Source: Acanthaster planci
Lineage: Eukaryota; Echinodermata; Asteroidea; Valvatida; Acanthasteridae
DNA: 64,000 nt
Assembly: GCF_001949145.1 (NCBI RefSeq)
Contig: NW_019091401.1
Location: 7,449-71,448 of the forward strand
Reading direction: 5' to 3'
Shown: piece by piece, positions 21,456 to 33,500 of the stretch
Layout of the letters: each line of letters begins with the position of its first letter
Numbering within the stretch: position 1 is the first letter of the stretch
The notes under the pieces: model-generated
What the model was told of the DNA's origin: nothing
Seen by the model: only the letters and a program-made list of their open reading frames with translations
Database searches by the model: none
Position numbers and translations under genes: made by a program

Positions 21456-22089
21456 AATGATTGCTAATTTTAATTAAAGGTTTTGCTTTAGACTGCTACA
21501 TGGAAACAATTCCTTCAAAATGAGGAATCTTGATTTTGTTTCCAAGTTTGGAATCAATTTCAGAATAAAGACATCGGATTAATAGCACAAATGGTCTGTC
21601 TAGTAAAAGCAAAGAGTTGACCACTAAAAAAAATATGTGATCAGAATAAACGAATCTAGAAGATTGACCTGAGCTACAGGGAACAGCTTGTGATTAGTGG
21701 TGTACTACATAAATGTATAACAAAACTGTTCATGAAGAAATTCTTGCCTTCTTATATATAGTGCATCAGCTAAATGCAACATATTTGAAGGACATTTGAC
21801 CAAAGAGCTCATGACGTATTTACTCCAAATAGTACATTGGACAGACATAAGAAGCTTTGGTTATGAGTGGAGTCAAACAAGCTGTGCAGAAATTGGCCCG
21901 CAAGGAGCATATATCCACTTTCTTAATCAGAGGCTTAATTGGTCATAGGTGCCACTGATAAGTGTGTGTGGCTAGATGACTCTTTCCTTGGTGTACTGGA
22001 AAAGTTGTACACCTTTATGTACTTCATACGCCACATAACTTTTTTGTGAAAAGCAGCCAAAATTGAATCCTGGGAAACGGCCATGAGTG

Positions 22090-22479
22090 ATTCCATAAAT
22101 ATGGGACCCAACTTGTGACATTTTTGGTGTCCCCCTTATGCATGAAACCAATCAGTTTGTTGGTACCTTATGTGCTGTACGCGTTTATGTTTCTTTTGCC
22201 TTCCATACTTAGCAAATTGTGCATGCGCAAAATCTTCCAGTTCACTCCTTCTGCCTGATGGTTATGCTACCGGATGAGGGCTTTCACTTTGCTCGAGGCT
22301 GGTATACCTTATACTATAACGACTAAATGAAACATGAAGCATCACACAAGCTTGTAATTTTTACCACTTTCCTTTATCCAAGTGTCTTTTTGTTGTAATG
22401 TCAACCGATTTTCAAAATTTGTTTCATGTGTATGGTGGACACCAAAAATGTCACAAGTTGGCTCCCATATTTATGGAAT
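22090..22479. mobile_element. MITE-like element with ~59-bp terminal inverted repeats
   Basis: The arm at 22090-22148 (ATTCCATAAATATGGGACCC...) is mirrored at 22421-22479 (...GGGAGCC in reverse) with only about six differences over 59 bases. The interior of ~270 bases is non-coding. The right arm abuts the hAT transposase relic, so part of the open frame starting at 22398 is just repeat sequence. Superfamily and target duplication undecided; GGCCAT occurs just outside both arms. Confidence 0.8.
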
Positions 22480-22489
22480 GGCCTCCATA

Positions 22490-23098
22490 CAAGTTCAAGA
22501 TGCTAGGTGATACCAGGTGGGTGAGCCCATACACATCACGCAAGGTTGTTCAGGATACACTCCTATCAGTCATATCAACCCTCAAGACCATCTCAACAAC
22601 TCACTTTTGTAAGAAGTGCAATGACATCAAAGAAATTCTCATGAACATTGACTTTGAATTTTTGGTATGTCTTGTGGTGTTCAGATATGCTACAGTTGTC
22701 AACACTAAATCTCTCTACTGCTGTTGACATGGTACAAACAGTACAAGAAGACATGGCAGAAGAGAGACATGAAGCTTACAGGCACAAAATACGGGAAAAC
22801 ATCGAGAAGAATGGGTGCCACTTTGGGATTACAACAGTGCAAACACTAGAACAAAATTTGACAGACAACAGCATGAAGTTTTCTGGTACAAAATATAGGA
22901 AAACGTGGAGAAGGTTGGATATGATGATGGGACTATAATGGAAACTCTGAAGCCAAAATGCCGGCAAACTGAACTGCCATCCCGTCTAGTAGAAATTGTT
23001 GTCACGAAAAAACAGAACAGCACGACTAATCAAGCAGTGGACACAATTACATGCATTTGGGTTATTCTGCAAGTGTATCAAAGAAACCTGGCTTGAGC
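22490..23098 (+). pseudogene. hAT-superfamily transposase relic (ZMYM1/DUF4371-like)
   Basis: Translation from about 22498 reads 'LGDTRWVSPYTSRKVVQD' (the conserved TRW motif of hAT transposases), then 'ILMNIDFEFLVCLVVF' and 'VNTKSL', the pattern seen in ZMYM1-like hAT proteins. After a frameshift (about 22725), 'DMVQTVQEDMAEERHEAYRH' continues in the next frame, and 'KPKCRQTELPSRLVEI' follows (about 22950-23005). Domains upstream (BED finger, DUF4371 start) and the C-terminal dimerisation region are missing. Pseudogene. Confidence 0.7.
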
Positions 23099-23940
23099 AC
23101 CCTACCTAGACCCCCACCAACAGGTCTGTCCTCATGAGAGATGTGTGGAGCAGCAATGATGATAAAAGGCTGGTATGAGCAGTTGTATGGCATAGCTGGA
23201 TGGCCCAGTGTAGCCTTTACTGTGTCATCAAGCTAAAAGCAAATGGCAGCGTATGTCGACCTTCATGGATGCATGGTGGAGGACTCCAAGCCGAAGATGT
23301 AACAGCGGCGGGGGTGAAGAGTGTCCAAGGTGGGCTTTTCAAGATCTGAGACAGGTACTACCATGGGGACCTTAAGAAATTGTGCCTGTTGGCAGCCTGC
23401 TGACATCTGACAGGCCTATTTTTATGAACGAGTACAAGAACACAAACCAACAGTCCTTTTAAGCTTCAGTTTTACCCTTTTCCTACCTCCAGCTGCCATG
23501 ATGTTTAACACTAGGCCTAAACGTTAGAGCTCTTCAATTTGGAATAAAACCATCTTAGATTGCTCTTATGAAGAGTCTCCATAATTCATGCAATCCCAGC
23601 AAGATCATGATATCAGCAGAAACATTTGGTACTGCTTTGTTTATGGAGAGATTAGTATTTACAGTTTATGGAGGCCAATTATGCAAGAGCCATTACTATT
23701 ATGTGTAAATATGAAAAAATTGTCTAAATAACGAAGTACTGTAATATTCAGATGAACATAACAGTTTGCTTTTAGGTCATACCACAAATGAAGACATCAC
23801 AAGAAGCTTACATCTACCAAGCTAGATCTGTAAAGCTGAAGGTACATTACGCATAGGGTTAGGTATACCAGGTATTTCCTGAGCAAAGAGGCTGCTGTTA
23901 ATGGGGTCTGCACATCTGAGACACCAGATAAAGTGAGCCC
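23099..23940. other. Intergenic DNA, no gene recognised
   Basis: No domain-bearing frame. Possibly further decayed transposon sequence between the hAT and Gypsy relics. Confidence 0.5.
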
Positions 23941-23942
23941 GC

Positions 23943-24325
23943 CCTTTAACATCAATCTAGGAGGAAACCAGTTTTGCCTCGAGCAGAGGGGGCAACCGAT
24001 GAATCTCCTTCAGAGAGATCAAGATGTCTTCTGCCGCAGTGAGGATGACTTGGGCTACACAGACACTGTAAAACACAAGATACTGACCACTGACTGACAG
24101 CTAGGGTCAGGGTGTGTCCCGCATCAAAGAATACATGTACCTCCCCACCACATGATGGAGGTGAGAGTACACCTTTAGAAACTTCTACAGCAGCAGATTA
24201 TCAGGCCCTCCACCAGTCCCTATGCTGACCCGGTAGTCATCCTGCGGAAGGACGATGGAAGTCTTTGTCAGTGTGTTGACTACCGGATGCTCAACGAGAA
24301 GACTCGAGGGCATCTGCAAGGACAT
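23943..24325 (+). pseudogene. Gypsy copy 3: RT N-terminal fragment
   Basis: Reads 'LLQRDQDVFCRSEDDLGYTD' and 'TVKHKILTTD' (24000-24095), then after two stops 'LLQQQIIRPSTSPYADPVV' (24184-24240) and 'LCQCVDYRMLNEKTR' (24261-24305): the linker and first fingers motifs of Gypsy reverse transcriptase. It ends abruptly after that motif and, about 60 bases on, meets the 3' end of the minus-strand sulfatase relic. It covers almost the same part of RT that is deleted in copy 2, but whether the two came from one element cannot be told by eye. Confidence 0.8.
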
Positions 24326-24839
24326 AAGTAAAAGGTAAACAAGAGGTTTTGGAAGAGGCACAAACGGCAGCAAAATGAGAAGGCTTGTGGCAACAACATT
24401 TATGGTTATGTGGATTGCAGCATAGCAGGCTGTGGTCTGCCACGGTTGTGTTGTCCCTCGCAAGGTTGGCTTGGAATACCTTGAGATGCTTCTGTGTGTC
24501 ACCGCGGGCACCCTGGTGCTCAGCGCTGTTGGGATCCAAAGGGGATCCCTCTTGAGAGTCGGTGCACAGGTTGAAGATGAGGGGAGGGTTGTGTCACTGG
24601 ACTGGGCCCATGACAACTCCACACTGCTCTGCTCCACCTTATTCAGAAAAGAATATTGTGACCTGAATATCCCAATAATTTACTATTTACTCAACAAAGT
24701 GTTGGTAAGTTAAACTTCAAAAACATGTTCAGTCATATCCCCATATGATTATACAGTTGCATCTGTAGCCTAGTATTCATTGTCATAAACATCTTTCACA
24801 CAAATAATCCCCATGTTACAAAAACAAAGAGCAACTTAC

Positions 24840-25008
24840 AGTGCATTGCTAAGCACTTGTTTTCAATGTCATATTCAACATCTTGCATATCCTGTGTAGT
24901 TAATCCATCATTCATCATTGTTCTTTTGGTAGTGGGGAATTGCTTCCAGAGACTAACAATGAGAACTTGGGTTTTGTTTAGGGCAAACCACATACATTTA
25001 CAACATAC
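24840..25008 (-). other. Candidate exon, unassigned
   Basis: On the minus strand a 169-base open block is bounded by a good acceptor (TTTTTTCCACAG) and donor (ACT|GTAAGT). It reads 'WFALNKTQVLIVSLWKQF' and 'TTQDMQDVEYDIENKCLAMH', a natural-looking composition. It lies inside the decayed sulfatase but shows no clear match to any sulfatase exon. It could be an exon of an unknown gene or a chance open frame in a repeat. Confidence 0.4.
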
Positions 25009-26149
25009 CTGTGGAAAAAATAGCCTTATGCACACTACATCGCACAACATTGATATCTCCAACTACACGCCCACTCACATCAACTTGGATGGAAAAGTGT
25101 CTTGGAGTAAAGGGATCATGTATATGAAAGTTAGAACTCCACACTGAAAAAGGAGAATATCAATTGACAGGAAAGGATATTGGTCAAAACTATTAAATGT
25201 TGCTTCAATGTATATATCAGTGCACCTAGACTTTTGTTGATAAATATGTCCAAATCTCGAATGCTGATAAAATATTTGGGCTGGGAGTATGAATGGCATG
25301 TGTGCTTGAGCATGCCTTTGCAAGACCCTGTAAAATTGTTTTAAAAATATACTAAGATTACAGCAGGATTAATATTCAAGGATTATGCTAGAGCTATGTA
25401 GAGATACCAATGACTCGTAGAACAATGAAGCAGGGTTGTACTAACCAAACTATCCACTCATGTTGTGAAACGTCGAATGGTGTTAAACAGTATGAGCCTG
25501 TAGTATGCACTTGTGGGGTTACAGATCACACTCAGATGTTGGGAAGCAATGTTACCAAACAACTGGGGATAGAGATTTAGTAGACCATGAAGTAAACTAC
25601 TAATAATGGAAACTGGCAAGCTTCTATATTATCTACAGATGAACCTTACTCTGTTGTACAGCGCTCACAAAGGTCAGTTTCACAGAATAAATGCATGTGC
25701 AGTACTGTTGTTACAAACTCACATGTAGAATGTACATGGTGCTGTTCCAGTTTGTCAAATACATTGACAACTGCAGAATACAAAGGAGTTTATTCAAATC
25801 ATTTATGTTAATTGAGTGCAATAGTAAGAATAACTTAAATAAGGTGCAAATTTAATATTCTTTTCCATGAGGTGAAAAATGGAAGATTCAATCTAAATAC
25901 AGTTATTCCTTCCAGTGCCCAGATGTGTAAACAACGCCTGAATAAATCCTCCTTTGCATACAAGACACCCCTTTATGTCAGTTTGGCGTCAAAGCATGAC
26001 ATGAAGTTGTCACTAGCTGACTAAAATTTGTCTTAAGAGCTGCAATGGCAACCTCCCAACACATGCATCGTACAGTGTTCTTTGCCTATCTGAAGAAATG
26101 TGAATGTGCGTACCGCACAGGCGTGTAGTCCAATGGTATGTTTAACCAG

Positions 26150-26600
26150 TTCATGCTGGCCGGGGTGCCCGATTTCGGGCACATGGGCTTTACAGATGAA
26201 GCCGGGGAGACCCAAACCGGACAAAAGAGCTGGGCCTTGTAACAAACGACCGTACTTGGAACGAAAGACCAAGCTGCCGGGAATTGCTAACATTTTTTCA
26301 CTCATCAATAGCGTAGTAAATCTGTCATTGTTTTGAAAGATTATACCACTGTTTGAGGCATTCAGCAGGAGTAGATTACTACCAGGGACAAAACAGCTCC
26401 AATGCTACAGCAATGAGCGATAAAATACCGCTGCACGCTAATCTGACCCCTATTGAAAAGATGCCTGGCTGAAATACTCGGGCATCAATAGATGTTGTCT
26501 GTTAGACTAGCGTAGCCACCAGACAGTCATTTGTGTGGGTGTAAACGTCCAGTACTTGTGATTTTCCAAAGATTTTTGAAAACGGAAATCCCCCGATTTT
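26150..26600 (-). repeat. Dispersed repeat, copy A (inverted relative to 40.4-41.0 kb)
   Basis: Reverse complement of this stretch aligns with 40430-40985 over most of its length: shared blocks include GGGTGTAAACGTCCAGTA, ACTCGGGCATCAAT, CGCTCAT and AGCAATTCCC. One end carries an 18-base palindrome GTGCCCGAAATCGGGCAC (26166-26183). Roughly 70-75% identity by eye, so an old transposon-like family. Open frames across it are incidental. Confidence 0.8.
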
Positions 26601-28129
26601 ACGTCATGCAACTTTAAATTAAACCTGGCAGCAAGCGGTTAACAGATTGTATTCAACACTGTGTGTAAACTGAATAAGTCACTGACATATGATTGATGAC
26701 CCAATCAGATGACAGGGATTTATACAGGTACTGCATCCACACATTCGATTACATTCGTTTTTCTGATGCTTCTCTTCTTCCACAATTGAATTGAATTAAC
26801 ATTAAAAAGAGATAAAATGACCATCATGTGGCATTCTTGAGCTCCTAACCTTTTTTGAATGAAGTCCCTGGCTTACAAGCTCAAAACAATGTTGCCCTAG
26901 AGTCACAAGATTGGCTGGTTGTTCAATGATGATGGTATTTGCATACAGTGGCACCGCTACTTTGCTGGAACATGCTGTAAAGGGATTAACAGGTGTGAAA
27001 AACATATGTGATTGCCAAAACTCCAAGCATTTAAAGAAATTAGTGCACCAGATATTTAACTAACAAAGGGTGCTAGTTAAAAGGAAATGGTACACTAGAG
27101 GAGATAAATGGAAACTGCACTGACAAACCAACCAACAAAGATGATGGTAATGAAAGTCACTCCAGCAAACACACTGTGGCAAGCATTCGGGTTCCTTCTT
27201 ATTTTACATCATCCTATTAGAAAAATGTTGCTGACCAAGCTGAATGGAGACAGCTCCAAGCAAACAGTTAAATATCTCTAGTCAAATATGGAAGATAGGA
27301 CCAGGGGTCAACTCATAAGGATGGTATTCAATTAAGTGTCTGCCCCAAACAGAAGTGCCCCCTCACCCAAAAAGTAGAGACAGGCTGATGGGAAGTTTTT
27401 CAACCAGGCTGGTACCAGTACATGACCAAACATTCCAACAAAAATTGTCATGGTCACCAATGCTCAGCTCTTTGCTATGTAAAAACATGTCCTCTCTTGT
27501 TCCTACTTGGAAGGGATAGAAATTCTCAGGCATAAGAATATTTGCTAATTAGCATGCACAGGATATCAGCCAAAATGCTGTGTTACGTACACAGAGTGTG
27601 GCCAGATCTCAGTCGATATATTTGGTTTTGCACTAATACGTGTACCTGCTCAGCAGCTCAGTGAGATAGGGTCAAGGAATGGCAGTTGGTTCAGTATATT
27701 ACCTTGCCACTGTGGCTGTCAATGCTACACGGTGGGCAGGCTGTATCCAATATGTCCACACGTCTGATGTTGTTGCTGTCCATCAGATCACAGCAGTAAT
27801 CAAATCCTGTGACAGAGCACATCGAAGAGAATAGATAATTCATTGAAGGCAGTGTCAAAGCCATAGGAAAGTAAGAAACCACCTTCACTACTTGCTGACG
27901 TCATTTTGGGCTGAAGTTTAGACATATGAAAAAGGCAAAATATAAAATGACTTACATACATACATTCTTAGCTATTATCAGGAAACAGAAAACAGATCTT
28001 GACCGAGCATCATAAAAATCTTATACTGCTCATGCACTCATGTCGACTGCTAGTTTTATTCATCCCTGTATGACAACACTCCCGAATACTACAACATTGG
28101 CAAGTATGCCAGAAGTATGAAAGGCAGCA

Positions 28130-28800
28130 TCAGTAACTTAGACCCTAGAGAACGTAAAGCAACATCATGATAAAACCTGCAACACCTAAATCTTCATTTT
28201 GAATGTTTGAAATCCGTGGTTAGTGCTAACAAAATCATTTTTGTACTCGGAGTAAATTCTACGCACTGAAAACCATTTGGGTGCTCAAAATGAATCATTT
28301 TGCAAGCTAAGACATGTCACTGTCAAAATCATTACATAAATCCATTTTCATGCTCATATGCAGCAGCTTTGGACCTCTCCTATTGTCACTGAGGTAACTA
28401 ACCACCATCCTCACTTCAAGCTCAGTGCTCTTTCTGGACAATGTTGGGCTTGGCAAATTACCTTGTCATGTTTGTCATAACAGAAACCTTGTAGGCCTAT
28501 TATCAGGAATGAAACCAGTGAATAACACAATTCTGCGTATAACAAGTTAGGTCCTAATATTATTAGGACCTAACTTGTTATATGCAGAATCTTGTATTAA
28601 CAGTGCTCCTATTCACGGGGTTCGACTCGATGATTCTGAGCACAAGAAATTATTTCAAGCACACAAAATGATTCAGTGCAAGTGCATGAAATGATTTGCG
28701 TACACAAAACTTATTTTGAGTACTTTGAGCACTCGAAATGACTTTGACCCCACTTAAATTAAATAAACGTGATGAAGAAGGGTCGTGATGATGAGTGTGA
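28130..28800. repeat. Inverted-repeat region with 29-bp near-perfect palindrome
   Basis: TTCTGCGTATAACAAGTTAG... at 28531-28559 is mirrored at 28561-28589 with one mismatch and a single-base centre; weaker symmetry extends outward. On either side, CAAAATGATTC/GTGCTCAAAA-like words recur in opposite orientation (28220-28340 and 28630-28745). The whole looks like a MITE or fold-back element. No coding content. Confidence 0.75.
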
Positions 28801-28855
28801 AGGGAAGTCTGTATATGGAAATCTTTCCCATATCTGCCCATAAGCCTTTGCATAA

Positions 28856-29450
28856 ACTTTCATTCATTCATTCATTCATTTATTCACTTTATTTCCACAC
28901 AAAGGTGTAGGGACCACTAAGAAGCACGGCTTGCCGAGTAGGGGCCCCATACAGACATAACTGAACATGTAGGACAAATACGTTGCATATAAGTCATCTA
29001 CATATAACAACTAACAAAGAAACAAATATACAATAAGTACGTGTACATGAATTCAGACAAATAAAGTAATAAAACCTGTATCTTTAACCTGTATCTGTAA
29101 CCCGTAAAGCTCAGTCATTTCCCTTGTAATTATTCAGTAAGCACTTCTTATATTTCTGTTTAAATAGCGACAAGGTGGGTAAATCTTTTAACAAACCTAA
29201 TGAGTATCTGTAACCTGTATCTGTAACCTGTAAAGCTCAGTCATTTCCTTGTAATTATTCAGTAAGCACTTCTTATATTTCTGTTTAAATAGCGACAAGG
29301 TGGGTAAATCTTTTAACAAACCTGATGAGTTCCACAGCTTTCGACATGTGTCTTTACCGTTAAGCGTTGTCGGCCTACTAGCTAGTGTACTACCACGCTC
29401 CATTCGAGCACGGTTCGAGGTAAAATGAGAACGTTCAACGTGCGCGGGCC
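28856..29450 (-). pseudogene. LINE 3' fragment with microsatellite tail and internal duplication
   Basis: Minus-strand translation (about 29420-29150) reads 'KLWNSSGLLKDLPTLSLFKQ', the conserved end of ORF2 in CR1/Rex/Jockey-like LINEs. The 3' end terminates in (TGAATGAA)n (plus 28859-28886), a microsatellite tail characteristic of such LINEs. A ~119-base segment is duplicated in tandem (29087-29205 and 29213-29330). The copy is 5'-truncated near 29450. Confidence 0.75.
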
Positions 29451-29914
29451 CAGCTTTCTACCTTCTAGAGGGCGTTCGAAGCAGGCCTAGTCTAGTAGTA
29501 TTAGTAAACACTTAACATTAATGTGAAGTGGGCATGTCTAGTCTGTGGGAACTACCACCTAGACCTGCGTGAAAGTATAAACTACATAACAGTGAAAACC
29601 TCCAGACCTGTAGCGGTGATCACACGAAGTACTATCACTCTCATGGACAGGTAAAAAGTTTGCAGATTCAGTGAAATGAATGTCCTGCTCTCATTCCCCA
29701 CTCGCACGGGATAATCATGGAGGAAGGAGGAGGCTTTGTATCACTATCAGACTAGACCTAACGGATATCGATCGATTGCGTTGCGTTATTATCGGTCGTT
29801 CGTGAAGGAGTTCGCGGACTTAGGCCTAATGTTCGTCATTATAGTCAGAAAGAACGACGTATCTGGGTGCTATGATTCTCGAGTTTTATACATTAAAACT
29901 TCAAAATACAATCT

Positions 29915-30110
29915 TGACTACCTCAAGACGGTTCCTATAATTGTCCACAAGCTTTCCGCATGTCCCCTGTGAGATGTTGGTCCACTCTTCCTTGGCGAAA
30001 GCCTCCAGCTGGGTCAGGTTGGATGGTCTCCTGGCAGAAAGCTTGTGGACAATTATAGGAACCGTCTTGAGGTAGTCATCAAGAACAAAGGCTATACTAT
30101 TGACTATTAA
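29915..30110 (+). pseudogene. Folded-back Tc1-family transposase terminus
   Basis: Plus strand 30042-30110 encodes 'LVDNYRNRLEVVIKNKGY' and a stop, the usual C-terminus of a Tc1/mariner transposase. A perfect 42-base inverted copy (29915-29956 versus 30037-30078) means that the minus strand reads the same segment, preceded by the upstream part of the protein ('LTQLEAFAKEEWTNISQ', from about 30020 downwards). So two opposed transposase ends share an 80-base spacer. No terminal repeats of a full element were found. Confidence 0.8.
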
Positions 30111-30538
30111 GAAAAGACAATGGATTATGTAAACCTGGGGTACGAATATTTTTGAACAGGAACAAAAACGAAACCCGGGCCATATTTATTATTATGCAAA
30201 TGGAGTTTAGCCAATACACATATGGATTGCAACAAACAGACGAAAGATATAGTGGAAGTGCCAACATAATAGCTTTTAGAAATGAAGAATTTAGAAAAGT
30301 ATGTGATTTTCCAAAGGTTATGAATACGTTTGAGCACAACTGTGGGTCTCTAGCCCTCATGACCGGTCATGTTGCCTTGTTCAGTTTGCTAGCTTTTCAT
30401 AACAAAATCCAAATTGATTTTTGATTTTCACCCAATTTCATATGAAGTCGCATTCCTAATCCCAATTCTGTAACATTTGAAAAACAATCTCAATGTTTTT
30501 TCAGTTTTCAGTTCCTGAATGCTTCTTCAAAGTCTACA

Positions 30539-33500
30539 ATGCAGATCTTCATAGTTTTCCTTATGTTCCTGACCCAGACTTTGTGGTCCAATAGCATCTT
30601 GCCTTGTGAGGCAGAGACTGTAAGAGATGAGGGTGGAGTCTATGCAGAGAAGCGTCAAGGTGCCAGACCGAACTTCATCATTCTGTTTGTGGATGATTTA
30701 GGCTGGGGAGATCTCGGAGCAAATTGGAACGAGGATGGACTTCCGAGTGACACACCATTTTTAGATGAACTAGCTGCCAAGGGAACAAGGTTTGTGGTTT
30801 GTTTACTTCATTTCTTAAAAGCCTATATGATTGCAGAGTTGCACAACAGTTTGTGTGTTTACAAGAAAAGTGAAAACATTTGATCTCAACAAAAGCAGAG
30901 TAAATTTTAAAGATAAAAAACAAGTGTTTTGTAGCTGACACATTTAAAAAAGCTGCGATCAAGTTGTCGTTTTTGGTCTACTGATGTTACAAAGTGACCC
31001 ATTAGTCTTAACGCCTTTTTAAGAGACTTTTTTCCAGGGCAAGAAATGACTGTCGTTTGATTGTTTCTAATGAGAGCCTACAAATTGCAAACATGGAAAT
31101 TTGACATTTTATTGTAGACATTGCCATCAAGTTTGAAAAGAAAGAAGTGCACAGAGGGGAACTGTGACCATTTTGTTGACATTTGTAAACAAAATTAAAA
31201 ATGTTTTGTCTTCAGTTCGTTTTTTTCTCAAACATTTTTGCAGCAGAAGTAACTGATTATCTGACTGACAGAGTAAATGATTCTGAAATGCTTCCCTCAA
31301 CTTTCACTTATAATTTAAGTAATATTGGTTATACCGACTGGAAGGTTCACAGATTTCCATGCTGGGGCATCACTGTGTACGCCATCCCGTGCCGCCCTCC
31401 TTACAGGAAGACTGGGTAAGAGGACTGGCGTAGTGGGTAACTTCAATGTACAATCCTGCGCAGGGATGCCTTTGAATGAGACCACCATGGCCGAAACCTT
31501 CAATGCCGCGGGGTACCGAACTGGTATGATCGGCAAGTGGCATCTTGGGATATACGGTGGGTTCGGTCCAGTGCACCGAGGTAATTATAGCAGCATTACG
31601 TTCTGGTCAGTGAAATATCTTAGATGTCTTAATCGTGGCAAGCTTTAAAAAGTATCAAAATTTGTGCTGTATTGTTTTAAGTTACTCGTAGGTGAAACTC
31701 TAAAAAACGATGACTTTCAAACCCATTACAGCAAAGAATGGTGAAAGTGTCTGAAGTTTATATACAGACTCTTAATGCATAAGATAAAGGGAAACCATAC
31801 GGGAAATTTCTATGAAGCATATTTTGCTCTTCAAGTGGATGATGTACAGTGAGAAAAAATGGCTGGATATTTCCATCTCAAGTCAAAGGGGGGGTTGCTT
31901 TTAACAAAGAGCACAATGTTCAAAAAGCACTTTACTTTTTTTTTCCCAGTGTCGTTGGATTTCAGGGGCAAGTCCAACAGTAAACAACTTAGTGACTGCT
32001 GCTGAAGTTGTTTGCAGTTGCTGGCATGGTTCCAAGTACCACGCAGGCTCAGGCTGTTTGTTTATAGGCCCTGCAATTGTTTTCTTTTTTCTTAGGTTTT
32101 GATTCCTACTTGGGCATTCCTTACAGTGATGACATGGGATGTGTTGACAACCCTGGCTACAATTTACCGCCATGCCCACCTTGCAATCACTCAACTGGAT
32201 ATGGTACATTGTATGATCTCTTTCTAAAGATACTGGCTAAAGGTAAGTTTTCTAAAGGAAAGATTACCAATTCTTTGTCTTATTTACATTTTAGTGTTGC
32301 AGTACATAGCTGCTTGATCTTGGTATGAATGGTATGAAAACGTTTAGTTTGGCTGTGAGTAGATTTAGGCTTTTTCATATTCAGGCTGTATTTGTCTAAA
32401 ATCACATACATGTAATTGTGATCAATTTTAAAACTGCATAAGCAGTCTCCCGTCATCTCATTGGTGGATCATTGATGACATCAATCACTGAATTTTCAAT
32501 TCTAAACTTCATTTCACTTCACTGGTTCCCGCTCCAGATTCATATATCTCTTTTTTCCTAGTGAGAAAGGGGGCAATAATTTAGGGATAGAAAAGCCAGT
32601 CTAACATGGCAGACTGAGTACTACCAGCGGGTAGCGCATGGAACACAAATCTGTTTTGCAAAATGACTTGCATTAATTCCTGAGCAGGACCAATTTGTTC
32701 TCCAAACAGAAACAAATTTATGCAGGTATTGTATAGAACAGAATAATGTTTCACATTTGTACAATGGTAAGAACAATTTGATTTGGTGACAGATGAAATG
32801 ATGAATTCATCAAATCATGAAATTATTCTCATCATTACACCCCTTGGCATTCATTTGTTTAATAATGATTAGTCATGACCTGGAATTTGAGAAATAACTG
32901 AAAAGGGATATTACATATCTTCTTAAAAATCCCTGAATCACTTCCAAAAAACTATATTTCAACCTCATATGGCCAATGGTTAGAAGCTTGTATACATAGA
33001 TCATAAATGGAATGGGCGTTGCAAGGCGATATGTGCCTTTCGCACATAGGGTTAATGTGATATGCCCTGTTTATTACACTGTACTCGCATAACCTACTCC
33101 AGCAAATCAAGATAACACCCACAAGTGGTTCCTTATTAGGATGTCCACACTATGTTGACCATTCTAGTAAACTTATGTAACTCACAACAGCACCTGCTTA
33201 TCAGCCACTACTAAATGTATCATTGTTGCCACTGATGAGAGCCACTTCACTTTCAGTATAGAGAACCCACTTCTACACAATTACAAGTACAGCTCAACTG
33301 ATTGTACTTGACCTTTTGTGAGCACTGTTGTCTGTATTCCATCTTGAGCTAGCTAGGGCAAAATCCTCTGAACTATTTCACAAATGCATTGTTGGCAGAA
33401 GCTCGTCTTTTGGCATATCTTATCAAAGCCTGTAAGTGTTTGATCAGTTTTGACAGTGAATGCCTGTTGAAAGAAGCTTCCAACTTAGAATTCTGTTTTC

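Larger units (their letters stand above)
24372..27806 (-). pseudogene. Decayed arylsulfatase paralogue (divergent from the intact gene)
   Basis: Three minus-strand blocks match exons of the intact arylsulfatase at 30.5-39.4 kb. (1) 27806-27703, flanked by CAG and GTAATA splice sites, begins 'GFDY', has a CPPC, and starts in the same phase as intact exon 3. (2) 26974-26850, with splice sites TTTACAG and GTTAGG, reads 'VAVPLYANTIIIEQPANL', matching intact exon 4 '[16 protein letters not shown]'. (3) 24594-24372 matches the last exon: 'HNPPLIFNL', 'GSPLDPNSAEH', 'ARDNTTVAD' and a Cys-rich end. Block 1 ends in phase 0 while block 2 needs phase 1, and in-frame joining gives a stop, so the frame is broken. 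No signature exon (CTPSR), HVHVP or DNG exon was found. Introns are kept, so it arose by DNA duplication, not retroposition. Confidence 0.8.

Noticed and set aside
22398-22490. N-terminal part of the 109-codon frame read as hAT protein
   Set aside because: Up to about 22480 it is the right inverted arm of a MITE; hAT similarity starts at the LGDTRW motif.
24185-24637. 150-codon open frame on the minus strand
   Set aside because: It is the +1 shadow of the sulfatase C-terminal block and of the antisense of Gypsy RT; the protein match lies in the other frame.
24796-25062. Region considered as sulfatase exon 7 or 8 equivalent
   Set aside because: No frame contains the [12 protein letters not shown] or FHPNS pattern; kept only as an unassigned candidate exon.
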